Assembly (NCBI GenBank): GCA_019246375.1
Contig: JAFAQO010000237.1
Coordinates: 1-9,735, forward strand
Direction: 5' to 3'
Length of the DNA: 9,735 nt
DNA from: Mycobacterium sp.
GTDB lineage: Bacteria; Actinomycetota; Actinomycetes; Mycobacteriales; Mycobacteriaceae
Shown: in pieces, positions 1 through 8,842 of the stretch
How the letters are laid out: every line of letters begins with the position of its first letter
How positions within the stretch are numbered: position 1 is the first letter of the stretch
The notes under the pieces: generated by a model
What the model saw: only the letters and a program-made list of their open reading frames with translations
What the model was told of the DNA's origin: nothing
The model's database searches: none
Translations under genes and position numbers: made by a program

Positions 1-178
1 CCAGCACAACGTGTACATCCCGTGGTCGATCACCGTCACCCCGATCTCCCAGTCGGACGTCGGTTCGGTCGAGGCGTCCAGCCTTTTCCATCTCAGCCGG
101 CTCAACTGCTCGATCACCACAAGCGACGGCACGGTGCTGTCGTCGAACGCCAACAACATGCCACAGACGAGTTGCTGA
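1..178 (+). CDS. mmpS3: MmpS3 family membrane protein, C-terminal fragment (5' end outside window)
   Basis: Only the last 58 residues are present, in frame from base 2 to a TGA at 176-178. They include [16 protein letters not shown] and end in NNMPQTSC. This matches my memory of the C-terminal end of M. tuberculosis MmpS3 (Rv2198c), a roughly 300-residue protein with one membrane helix and an extracytoplasmic domain. Other MmpS proteins assist MmpL exporters, but MmpS3 is an orphan with no adjacent mmpL, and its role is not settled. Two cysteines are visible (residues 36 and 58 of the fragment, the latter the very last residue), and they could form a disulfide outside the membrane. The stop overlaps the next start as TGATG, so the two genes are probably translationally coupled. 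The identity rests on a short fragment plus synteny with the following genes. Confidence 0.8.
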   Translation, partial: QHNVYIPWSITVTPISQSDVGSVEASSLFHLSRLNCSITTSDGTVLSSNANNMPQTSC

Positions 179-819
179 TGGCCGACAGGTATTCCGGGGA
201 CCGACGGGGGTGGGCGGTCATCTCGCCGCTTGCCACCGACCGCATCCTGGTCGGCTTGTGCGCCGGTGTCTGGTTGGTGCTCGTCGGCGTCAGCGTGGCG
301 GCTATCGTGGCGTTGGTCGACCTGGGCCAAGGATTCACCAGGCCGAGGGGCGGCCAGCACACTCCCGTCGTGCTGTACGTCATCATCGTGGTCTCCGCAG
401 TGATCATCGCGGGCGCGATCCCGGTGCTGCTGCGTGCCCGGCGCACCACCCGAGCCAGGCCGGTCGCCCAGCCCGGCAGACCGGCGCGCCGCCTGAGCGG
501 GCAGCCGATCAGGCCCGGCTATTCGGCGCCTCGGGCGTTGACCGGCGCGCCCGCTACCCAGCAACTGACGGCGGTCCGGTCGGCTGCTGGGTTGTCCGAG
601 GCCGAGGTAAACCGGATCTGGTTGCGGGGCACGGCCGGACTGATGGCCGTTATGGGAGTCGCGTTGATCGCCGTCGCGGCCGCGACCTACCTGATGGCCG
701 TCGGTCGGTATGGCCTGGCCTGGACCGGCTATGGCATTGCCGGTGCTATCACGGCGACGATGCCGGTGTTTTTGTGGTGGCATTTTCGCCAGACGCGTCG
801 CAGGCTCGCCGGGCCCTGA
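178..819 (+). CDS. Conserved mycobacterial four-helix membrane protein of unknown function (Rv2197c-like)
   Basis: A 213-residue protein, close to the 214 I recall for M. tuberculosis Rv2197c. Four hydrophobic segments are visible at about residues 24-49, 64-85, 151-175 and 179-202. Helices 2 and 3 are separated by a basic, Pro/Arg-rich cytoplasmic-type loop (about 86-148). The C-terminal tail is also basic (RQTRRRLAGP). I see no catalytic motif, so no biochemical function is assigned. The ATG at 178 is chosen because it overlaps the mmpS3 stop (TGATG) and gives the family length. The frame stays open upstream to base 22, but that stretch lies inside mmpS3 in another frame. No strong Shine-Dalgarno precedes the start, which suggests coupling to mmpS3. 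The gene converges on qcrB with 46 bases between their ends. Confidence 0.85.
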   Translation: MADRYSGDRRGWAVISPLATDRILVGLCAGVWLVLVGVSVAAIVALVDLGQGFTRPRGGQHTPVVLYVIIVVSAVIIAGAIPVLLRARRTTRARPVAQPGRPARRLSGQPIRPGYSAPRALTGAPATQQLTAVRSAAGLSEAEVNRIWLRGTAGLMAVMGVALIAVAAATYLMAVGRYGLAWTGYGIAGAITATMPVFLWWHFRQTRRRLAGP

Positions 820-829
820 ACCACCCGGG

Positions 830-865
830 CCGCCGGGCGTCGAGTCTGCGGACGCCGTCTGGCGG
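830..865. terminator. Possible bidirectional terminator hairpin between convergent genes
   Basis: In the 46-base gap between the membrane protein gene and the qcrB stop there is a nested inverted repeat. GGCGTC (836-841) pairs with GACGCC (851-856) around a 9-base loop. CCGCC (830-834) pairs with GGCGG (861-865) outside it, with one unpaired base on the left arm and four on the right. No T-run follows on either strand, which is usual for mycobacterial hairpins and makes the call uncertain. The position between two convergent ends favours a shared terminator. Confidence 0.4.
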
Positions 866-2557
866 TTACCGGTCGCCGTGCTCGCCGTTCGGCGAACCGT
901 TGCTGCCGGCCTGGTGCTCCCGCAGTGCCGTGAGCGCTCGGCGCTCGCCCGCGTGCGCCGCCTCGCGAAGCGCGACGTCCTCCGACAACGGGTCCGCGCG
1001 AAGGAAGCTGCCAGAGCCGGGCGAGCCGCCCGAGCCCAGCCTGTTCATCTTGTTGGGCACCGGCGCCCCCTGGTATTCCAGTGGCAACGGGTGGCCGTGC
1101 TCGTCGATCGCCCCTAACGGCTGGTGCAGCTCAATGTAGGCGCCGTGCGGCAGTCGTTTGATGATGCCGGTTTCGATGCCGTGCTCGAGCACCGCCCGGT
1201 CGCTGCGCTGCAGCCCGATGCACCACCGATAGGCGACGAAGTAGACGATCGGCGGCAGCACCACCATGCCGATGCGACCGATCCAGGTCGTCGCGTTGAG
1301 CGAGATCTCGAACTTGTACGCGATGATGTCGTTCATCGCACTGAGCGTGAGCACCATGTAGAAGGCGATCGCCATCGCGCCGACCGCGGTGCGCACGGGG
1401 GCGTCTCGCGGTCGCTGCAGCAGGTTGTGGTGTGCGTAGTCGCCGGTGAACCGCTTTTCCAGGAACGGATAAATGGTCAGCACCACGAAAATGACACCCA
1501 TGATCGTGGCGACCCACACCGCAGCCGGGATCGTGTGATGCCAGAAGTAGAACTCCCACGGCGGCCAAATGCGGGCCAGACCTTCAGTCCACATCATGTA
1601 GAAGTCCGGCTGGGAACCGGCCGAAATCTGAGAAGGCTTGTAGGGCCCGAGGTTCCAGATGGGGTTGATCTGCAGCAGGCCGCCCATCAGCCCGAGGATG
1701 GCGGTGGTGAGCGCGAAGAACGCCCCGGATTTGACCGCGAACACCGGCATCACCCGCACACCGACGACGTTCTCCTCGGTGCGCCCGGGGCCGGGGAACT
1801 GCGTGTGTTTCTGGAACCACACCAAGGCCAGATGTATTCCGATGAGCGCCAGGATGATTCCAGGGAAGAGCAGGATGTGAATGGCGTACAGCCGCGGGAT
1901 GAGAATTCCGCCCTCGGCGCAGTTGTACCCCACACCGCCGCACGGGAAGTCGCCGCCGAACAGAGCCCAGTGCAGCCAGGTGCCGATTACCGGCATGCCC
2001 AATGTGATCGAGGACAGCGCGGCCCGCAGCCCGATACCCGAGAGCAGGTCGTCGGGCAGCGAGTAGCCGAAGTAGCCCTCGAACATCGCCAGGATCAACA
2101 GCAGCGCCCCGAGGATCCAGTTGGCTTCACGGGGCCGCCGGAACGCCCCGGTGAAGAAGATGCGCGCCATGTGCACCATGATCGCGGCGGCGAACAGCAG
2201 CGCTGCCCAGTGGTGGACCTGACGGACGAACAGCCCGCCGCGAACTTCGAACGAGATGTTGAGAGCCGATTGGTAGGCCTTCGACATCTCCACACCGCGC
2301 AACGGTTGGTAGACGCCGTTGTAGGTGACCTCGGCCATGGAGGGATCGAAGAACAGGGTCAGGTACACACCGGTGATCAGCAGCACGATGAAGCTGTACA
2401 GCGCGATCTCACCGAGCAGGAACGACCAGTGCGTGGGGAAGACCTTGTTGAGCTGGCGGCGCACCGCTGCTGCGGGGTGATAGCGCGTGTCGATGTCATC
2501 GGCCTGGCGGGCCAGGACGCTACCGATATCCAGCTTCGGACTCAACTTCGGACTCAT
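866..2557 (-). CDS. qcrB: Menaquinol:cytochrome c reductase cytochrome b subunit QcrB
   Basis: QcrB (563 residues) is the membrane core of complex III. It oxidises menaquinol at the Qo site and carries hemes bL and bH. The expected heme-ligand pairs are visible: H115 and H129 in helix B, and H227 and H242 in helix D, where the 14-residue spacing is the actinobacterial type. The PEWY-like motif is PDFY (317-320). Two adjoining residues, T324 and E325, align with M. tuberculosis T313/E314 in the region bound by telacebec. About eight membrane helices lie between residues 45 and 445, followed by a roughly 110-residue cytoplasmic tail. The ATG overlaps the qcrA stop as ATGA, so the genes are coupled. 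Two oddities: residues 206-217 ([12 protein letters not shown]) replace a two-residue turn in the M. tuberculosis protein as I recall it, and the N-terminus carries a tandem SPKLSPKL. Identity is very secure. Confidence 0.98.
   Translation of the reverse strand: MSPKLSPKLDIGSVLARQADDIDTRYHPAAAVRRQLNKVFPTHWSFLLGEIALYSFIVLLITGVYLTLFFDPSMAEVTYNGVYQPLRGVEMSKAYQSALNISFEVRGGLFVRQVHHWAALLFAAAIMVHMARIFFTGAFRRPREANWILGALLLILAMFEGYFGYSLPDDLLSGIGLRAALSSITLGMPVIGTWLHWALFGGDFPCGGVGYNCAEGGILIPRLYAIHILLFPGIILALIGIHLALVWFQKHTQFPGPGRTEENVVGVRVMPVFAVKSGAFFALTTAILGLMGGLLQINPIWNLGPYKPSQISAGSQPDFYMMWTEGLARIWPPWEFYFWHHTIPAAVWVATIMGVIFVVLTIYPFLEKRFTGDYAHHNLLQRPRDAPVRTAVGAMAIAFYMVLTLSAMNDIIAYKFEISLNATTWIGRIGMVVLPPIVYFVAYRWCIGLQRSDRAVLEHGIETGIIKRLPHGAYIELHQPLGAIDEHGHPLPLEYQGAPVPNKMNRLGSGGSPGSGSFLRADPLSEDVALREAAHAGERRALTALREHQAGSNGSPNGEHGDR
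1907..1942 (-). other. Ten-residue two-cysteine insertion in the QcrB loop before helix D
   Basis: These 36 bases encode [12 protein letters not shown] (QcrB residues 206-217) between the conserved flanks LFGGDFP and ILIPRLY. In the M. tuberculosis sequence as I remember it the same flanks are joined by only GT, a net gain of 10 residues. The loop follows the cd helices and leads into the heme-ligand helix D, so it should face the periplasm near the Qo site and the Rieske docking surface. The two cysteines, six residues apart, could form a disulfide there. The insertion is in frame with intact flanks, so it does not look like a frameshift. Confidence 0.7.
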
Positions 2558-3753
2558 GTGGTGCGCTCCCAGAATGCCGGTCCGACGGGCTCGATGAAGT
2601 CGCCGTTGGCGACCAGATACCCGTCGGTGTCGATCGTGATGGGCAGCTGCGCTAGCGCGCGGGCAGCCGGACCGAATATGGGTTTAGCGAAGTGCAGCGC
2701 GTCGAACTGCGACTGGTGGCACGGGCACAGGATGCGGTAGGACTGCTGCTCGTAAAGCGATGCGGGGCAACCCAAATGCGAGCACACCTTGGTGAAGGCG
2801 AAGAACTCACCGAAATTGAAGCTCTCCTGGCCCTTGCGTTTGACGACCTTGGACATGTCGCCCGGGCGGATGCGGATGAGCATCACCGGGTTGCGGACGC
2901 CCATCAGGATCGCCGAGAGCCTTTCGTGGGATTCTTTGGTGGTGCCGTCACCGTCGGATGCCCGCCACGGAAACACGGTCTCCATGGCGCCGGCATCGAG
3001 GTCTTCCGGGCGGATCTTGGCGAACGGCGGCCCCCCATGCTGACCGGTGGAACGACCCAAGAAGATCGTTTCGCCGGGAAAGAGGGGGGTCCAGCCAGAC
3101 GTCCACAGCACAGCCTTGTTGCCGGTGGCGGTTTGGACGACCGGTTTCCACGGGTTCTTGATCAGGCCGCCGGCAAAGGCGACCAGGGTGCCGAGACCGA
3201 ACGCGCCGAGCCCGATGCCCAACGACATCCCGATCAGCTTGCGCCGCCGGATGGTCGAGCCCTCAAAGGCGTCTGTCAGGTTCGCAACGACGGTCTTGCG
3301 ATGGATTGCCGGTGACCTGTTGTCGTGCCGTTCCTGGATGGAAATCTCTTCCGGGATGAACTTTTTCTGGTAGAGCACCGCTCCGACAGCCACCGACAGG
3401 ATGGACAGTCCGAAGGTCAGCCCGTACAGCGGCGTGGCCAGCGAGTACAGGAAGCTACCGGGGGCTTCCATTGGCCTGTACTCCCACGGCCAGAACAAGA
3501 AGACCAGCAGCAGCGCCAGCCCGAAGAAACCACTCAGCAAAAGCCAGACGGCGACTTGCCGTTCCGTGCGCTTCTCGGCCCTGGTGCCTTCGACCGGCCA
3601 CCGCGATTCCTTATAGACGGTTTGCACGCCGTCCAACCGGCCACCGAGCGCGACCAACTCCTCGCGCGACATGGCGTTCAGCTCCGCCTCGCTGGGCTGG
3701 GCTGCGGGGGCGGCCTCGGTGTCGGCGCCGACCGGGTCGCTGACGTCAGTCAT
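2554..3753 (-). CDS. qcrA: Rieske iron-sulfur subunit of the cytochrome bcc complex, QcrA
   Basis: QcrA (399 residues) carries electrons from menaquinol at the Qo site of QcrB to the cytochrome cc of QcrC. The Rieske [2Fe-2S] motifs are intact: C324-S-H-L-G-C329 and C343-P-C-H346. As in other actinobacterial QcrA proteins there are three membrane helices (about 68-88, 103-127, 173-197) instead of one, with the Rieske domain at the C-terminus on the periplasmic side. The ATG at 3753 is chosen because AGGAGG lies about 10 bases upstream and the start overlaps the stop of the short MIRU reading frame as ATGA. M. tuberculosis QcrA, as I recall, is about 30 residues longer because its repeat is fused in frame to the protein. 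Here a stop codon separates them. The gene sits between qcrC and qcrB in one operon. Confidence 0.97.
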   Translation of the reverse strand: MTDVSDPVGADTEAAPAAQPSEAELNAMSREELVALGGRLDGVQTVYKESRWPVEGTRAEKRTERQVAVWLLLSGFFGLALLLVFLFWPWEYRPMEAPGSFLYSLATPLYGLTFGLSILSVAVGAVLYQKKFIPEEISIQERHDNRSPAIHRKTVVANLTDAFEGSTIRRRKLIGMSLGIGLGAFGLGTLVAFAGGLIKNPWKPVVQTATGNKAVLWTSGWTPLFPGETIFLGRSTGQHGGPPFAKIRPEDLDAGAMETVFPWRASDGDGTTKESHERLSAILMGVRNPVMLIRIRPGDMSKVVKRKGQESFNFGEFFAFTKVCSHLGCPASLYEQQSYRILCPCHQSQFDALHFAKPIFGPAARALAQLPITIDTDGYLVANGDFIEPVGPAFWERTT

Positions 3754-3806
3754 ATGCGCCGCTCCTCCTCATCGCTTCGCTCTGCATCGTCGCCGGCGCG
3801 GCTCAT
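3750..3806 (-). CDS. 18-codon reading frame carried by the MIRU
   Basis: The ATG at 3806 overlaps the qcrC stop (ATGA). The frame encodes [18 protein letters not shown] and ends in a TGA overlapping the qcrA ATG (ATGA again). This lets ribosomes move from qcrC through the short frame into qcrA without leaving the message. The peptide is highly charged and typical of MIRU-encoded sequence. It is probably a by-product of coupling and not a functional protein. In M. tuberculosis, as I recall, QcrA begins with a similar sequence (MSRADDDA, later SDEEERRI) fused in frame. Confidence 0.5.
   Translation of the reverse strand: MSRAGDDAERSDEEERRI
3754..3806 (-). repeat. 53-bp MIRU (mycobacterial interspersed repetitive unit) at the qcrC/qcrA junction
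   Basis: Read on the minus strand, exactly 53 bases separate the ATGA overlapping the qcrC stop from the ATGA that begins qcrA. The core includes GACGATGCAGAGCGAAGCG followed by ATGAGGAGGAGCGGCGC, which is the recognisable MIRU core of mycobacteria. MIRUs are known to occupy overlapping stop/start junctions inside operons, and a 53-bp class is known from the senX3-regX3 operon. The unit contains the GAGGAGG that serves as the qcrA ribosome binding site. Identification is from memory of the family, without a search. Confidence 0.85.
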
Positions 3807-4639
3807 GATCGCGCCCCGATCCACAGTGCCGCGCCGATGATGGCGACCATGCCGATGATCCACGCCGCCATGCCTTCGGGTGCTGGTCCGAATCCGCCCA
3901 GGCCATAACCACCCGGCTGGCGCTCCTTGGTCACGCTTTTGATGTAGCCGATGATGTCCTTCTTGGCGTCAAGCGGAAGCTCACGGTCGGAGAACTTCGG
4001 CATGTTCTGCGGCCCCGTCCGCATCGCGGCAAGTATCTGCTGCTCATTAGGCGGGTCCAGGGCCGGTGCGTACTTACCCGACGACAGCGCCCCGCCCCGG
4101 CCGGTGAAGTTGTGGCAAGACGAGCAGTTGAGCCGGAACAAGTCGCCGCCGCGGCCAAGATCGGTGCCGCGCAGTGACTGCTGAGCGAGGCTGCCGTCAG
4201 CATCGCGAACCAGGGTCGGACCACCGCCGTTGGCCTGGACATAGGCGGACAGCGCGTCGATCTGTCCGGCGTCGAAAATCGGGTCTTTGCGGGGCGCCTG
4301 GGCCTCACCGCGCGCGACCGGCATCCGCCCGGTGGACACTTGGAAGTAAACGGCCGCCTCGCCGACACCGACCAGGCTGGGACCGTGGTCTTCCACGCCC
4401 TGCAGGTTGGCGCCATGGCAGGTGACGCAGGAAGTGTCGAACAGCTGCTTGCCGGTGCGCAGCAGCGCCGAAGAGGACTCGTCGGCGACGGCAACCTGCG
4501 GTTTCGGGGTCAGCACGGCGGCTAGGCCACCGGCGACGGTCAGCGCCACGACCAGCAGCAGTCCGGCCGACAGTCGGCGCCGAAAGCGCCGTCTGGCCCG
4601 CGAGTTGGCCCCGGATCGCATCGTCCGCACCTTCCTCAA
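3803..4639 (-). CDS. qcrC: Di-heme cytochrome cc subunit of the bcc complex, QcrC
   Basis: QcrC (278 residues; about 280 in M. tuberculosis) replaces soluble cytochrome c and passes electrons from QcrA directly to the aa3 oxidase. Two covalent heme c sites are present: C71-V-T-C-H75 and C172-S-S-C-H176, with likely axial methionines M106 (TGRMP) and M213 (QNMPKF). A basic N-terminus precedes a signal-anchor helix (about 25-44), and a C-terminal helix (about 257-275) anchors the protein in the membrane. The start is a choice. A TTG at 4639 has AGAGGAG six bases upstream and gives the family length. An ATG at 4621 also has a purine-rich GAGGAAGG upstream and would shorten the protein by six residues. 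I prefer the TTG. The stop overlaps the start of the MIRU frame as ATGA. The ctaE stop lies 46 bases upstream. Confidence 0.97.
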   Translation of the reverse strand: MRKVRTMRSGANSRARRRFRRRLSAGLLLVVALTVAGGLAAVLTPKPQVAVADESSSALLRTGKQLFDTSCVTCHGANLQGVEDHGPSLVGVGEAAVYFQVSTGRMPVARGEAQAPRKDPIFDAGQIDALSAYVQANGGGPTLVRDADGSLAQQSLRGTDLGRGGDLFRLNCSSCHNFTGRGGALSSGKYAPALDPPNEQQILAAMRTGPQNMPKFSDRELPLDAKKDIIGYIKSVTKERQPGGYGLGGFGPAPEGMAAWIIGMVAIIGAALWIGARS

Positions 4640-4650
4640 CCGAGCACTCC

Positions 4651-4666
4651 TCTTTGTCTCTTTGTC
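4651..4666 (-). repeat. Perfect 8-bp tandem duplication in the ctaE-qcrC gap
   Basis: On the minus strand the gap contains GACAAAGA twice in a row, just upstream of the AGAGGAG that precedes the qcrC TTG start. It is a small A-rich purine tract in an otherwise GC-rich region. It may keep the ribosome binding site unstructured, or may be simple slippage. Confidence 0.5.
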
Positions 4667-4685
4667 TTTATTCGGCGCTGGCAGC

Positions 4686-6523
<1,838 letters not shown>

Positions 6524-8383
6524 ATCCCAGTCGCGAACTGCCTGCTCGGCGGCCAACCGCGCCGAGCGGGCCGACTCAGCCCACCCCGCCCACGGGCCGG
6601 CCGAGTGCAGCGGTGAGGCCCAGCCCACGGCGTCGGCAGCGTCTTGGCAGCCGGTGCGCACGATGCGCACACCGGGTTTTGTCAGCCACCGCACAATCAG
6701 CGCGGTCTCCTCGACCAGCGCTCCGCCGAGCGGGGCGAGGCGGGGCAGGATGGTCTGCGCGCCCGCGCTGATCGCGTCGACCACCGGCATCGGCGGCACG
6801 CCACGACGGGCCGTGCCCGTCGCGGCGAGTTGACCATGGCGGATGACGGTGAGGTCCCAGCCGCCGCTTCCGTCCGGCGCGGCGGCCACCAACTCGGGCA
6901 GCGCGGCCAGCGAGCGCAGGCGCTGGCCACGCCAGAGCACTTCCACGGCGGCGGCGGTGTGATCCCGCAACCGGGCGGCGCTTTCGTAGCGGCCGCGCTG
7001 GGCCAGCGCGCTGACCTGGTGCACCGCGGCTGCCAGCGGCGCGTTATCCACGCCGTCGATCAGCGCGGCCGCGCACTGTGCCGCCGGTGCGTATTGGGCT
7101 GCTGTGACGTCGCGGGCGGCAGGACACGGCGAAACCGTGGCTTCCGGGCACTTTGGACCGTGCAGCGCCGAGCGTGCCAGCCGGGCGGTGCAGGTCCGCA
7201 CACCGGTGAACCGCGCCAGCAGGGCCGCGGTGTCGGCGGCGTCGGCGCGGGAGCGAAACGGTCCGACGGCATGGTGGTGACGCGGGGCGCGCACCACCGA
7301 CAGGCGCGGGAACGCTTCGTCGGTCAGCACGGCCCACCACCACCGGTGCGGGAACCTCGAGCGGCGGTTGTACGGCGGGGCATGCGCGGCCAGCATCCGC
7401 AGTTCGCGCACACCGGCTTCCAGCGCGTGCGCGCACTCCACGTGGTCGACGGTGCCGGCCAGCGTGACCATCTCCTTGATTCGGCTGCGCTGGTCGCTGC
7501 CGTTGAAGTACTGACATACCCTGCGCCGCAGGTCAATTGCGGTGCCGACGTAGAGCACCTCGCCGGACGGACCGCGGAAGAGGTACACCCCCGGCCGGCG
7601 TGGGAGGCCCTCGGCGAGTACCCGCTTGCGGCGCTGGGCGGCGGTGATACCGGGCAGATACGAGCGCAGCTCGGTATATGTGTTCACCCCCTGGTTGCCC
7701 ACCCGTTCGATGAGCGCATGCAGCACGTCGACGGTGGCGCGGGCGTCGTCGAGGGCGCGGTGGGTGGGCTCGGTGGCCACCGCGAACAGTCGCGCCAGCT
7801 CGGCCAGCCGCACGCTTGGGGCCTCTTCACGGCTGAGCACCCGACGGGCCAGCCGGACGGTGCACAGGACCTTCGGTCGGGGCCAGGGGATCTGACACCG
7901 CTGCGCGGCCGCCCGCAGGAACCCGATGTCGAACCCTGCGTTGTGGGCCACCAGCACACAGCCGTGGGCGAAGTCGAGAAACATCGGCAGCACCGCGTCG
8001 ATGGACGGGGCGTCGGACACCATCGCGCTGGTGATGCCGGTGAGCCGCACGATCTGGGGCGGAATGTTGCGCTGCGGATCCACCAGGGTGGCGAACTCGC
8101 CCAACACCGCGCCGCCGCGCACCTTGACCGCACCGATCTCGGTAATGGCGTCGGGTGCTGTTCCGGGTGCACCGGTCATGCGCGCGCCGGTGGTCTCCAA
8201 GTCGACCACGACAAACGTGGTCTCCCGCAACGACATCTCGGCGGGCGGGTCCGGCCATGAGTGAGCGTCGGCGAAGCTCAGCTGCGTCGCACCGGTCGCG
8301 GCCACGGCCAGCACGTTATGCACCCGTACCGACAGGCACGGTCTGCCACGCCGCCGGAGCCGCCCAGCGCGCCGAAGACAGTC

Positions 8384-8412
8384 GGAAACTTGTCGGTGCC
8401 CTCGGCTAGCGT
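8384..8412 (+). promoter_or_regulatory. Weak candidate promoter for the small cysteine protein gene
   Basis: TAGCGT (8407-8412) fits the TANNNT -10 pattern and lies 17 bases after GGAAAC (8384-8389), which is not a good housekeeping -35. Mycobacterial promoters often depend mainly on the -10. A start near 8419 would leave a leader of about 33 bases containing the Shine-Dalgarno GAGAGGA. This is suggestive only. Confidence 0.25.
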
Positions 8413-8451
8413 GCGGGCAGACCGGCCGAAAGCACCGAGAGGACCAGCGAG

Positions 8452-8691
8452 ATGGCACCAAGCAGCACGTCAGATGACGCCGGACAGGCCGATGCGGCGT
8501 CCGGACCGACAGGACCAGTGGTGATCGACTGCGACGACTGCGCGGTTCGGGGACCGGCGTGCAGCGACTGCGTCGTCAGCGTCTTGTTAGGTGTCCCTGA
8601 GACATTGCTAAGTGACGAGTGTGCGGCACTGGAAACTCTCGCCGATGCCGGCCTTGCACCCAGGCTGCGGCTTGTGCCGATCCGCCGGTAG
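8452..8691 (+). CDS. Small conserved protein with CxxC-x6-CxxC motif, unknown function
   Basis: A 79-residue protein starting at an ATG with a clear Shine-Dalgarno (GAGAGGA, 8 bases upstream). After a disordered Ser/Asp/Gly-rich start comes [17 protein letters not shown] (about residues 24-40). Two CxxC pairs six residues apart suggest a zinc-ribbon-like metal site or a redox-active pair. A hydrophobic VVSVLLG, an acidic stretch ([12 protein letters not shown]) and a basic end (RLRLVPIRR) follow. I recall close relatives at this locus in other mycobacteria but know of no function. There is no signal peptide or membrane helix, so it is probably cytoplasmic. It is divergent from the exonuclease gene (128 bases apart) and precedes ripC on the same strand by 151 bases. 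The motif and good ribosome site make a real gene likely. Confidence 0.8.
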   Translation: MAPSSTSDDAGQADAASGPTGPVVIDCDDCAVRGPACSDCVVSVLLGVPETLLSDECAALETLADAGLAPRLRLVPIRR

Positions 8692-8754
8692 CCGCCAGGA
8701 GTGGATTAGTGAAGAGCGCCGATCAAGTCTTGCCGATTTCTTAACATTGCGCCG

Positions 8755-8784
8755 TTGGACATTACCGATGCCGTTTCGTAACCT
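8755..8784 (+). promoter_or_regulatory. Candidate ripC promoter
   Basis: TTGGAC (8755-8760) and TAACCT (8779-8784) are 18 bases apart in the 151-base region before ripC. A transcript from about 8791 would carry a leader of roughly 50 bases with a good Shine-Dalgarno. An overlapping second -10-like hexamer, TATCTG, begins at 8784. The region is less GC-rich than its surroundings, as expected of a promoter. Confidence 0.45.
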
Positions 8785-8829
8785 ATCTGAGACCTGAAGC
8801 GGGCTCGACGGTTGTGTCGACGGGTGTTT

Positions 8830-8834
8830 AAGGA
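8830..8834 (+). promoter_or_regulatory. ripC: Ribosome binding site that fixes the ripC TTG start
   Basis: AAGGA lies 8 bases before the TTG at 8843-8845. No ATG or GTG occurs in this frame between the upstream in-frame TGA (about 8796) and the hydrophobic core of the signal peptide. The TTG is therefore the only reasonable start. Confidence 0.7.
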
Positions 8835-8842
8835 TACGAATA

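Noticed and set aside
22..177. Longer start for the four-helix membrane protein
   Set aside because: This stretch codes for the MmpS3 C-terminus in another frame, and the TGATG overlap at 176-180 marks the real start.
1124..2740. Open plus-strand frame of 538 codons opposite qcrB and the end of qcrA
   Set aside because: It is antisense to certain genes. Its composition (rich in Arg, Asp, Glu, Gln, His) is what the opposite strand of high-GC coding DNA gives, and it shows no domain or plausible ribosome site.
6644..8260. Open plus-strand frame of 538 codons opposite the exonuclease/GIY-YIG gene
   Set aside because: Mirror frame of a gene with full catalytic motifs. Its Gly/Arg/His-rich composition and lack of recognisable motifs indicate an artefact of GC bias.
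8324..8461. Upstream extension of the exonuclease gene to a TTG at 8461
   Set aside because: The extra 46 residues are Arg/Cys-rich without family similarity, and they overlap the start and ribosome site of the divergent small gene.
8761..8800. Possible MtrA-type regulatory repeat before ripC (GTAAC-like half sites)
   Set aside because: Only one good GTAAC is present and the second half site is poor, so it is indistinguishable from chance next to the -10 hexamer.
8692..8842. Additional gene or small RNA in the 151-base gap before ripC
   Set aside because: Short frames here lack ribosome sites and conserved motifs. The promoter candidate and Shine-Dalgarno explain what is visible.
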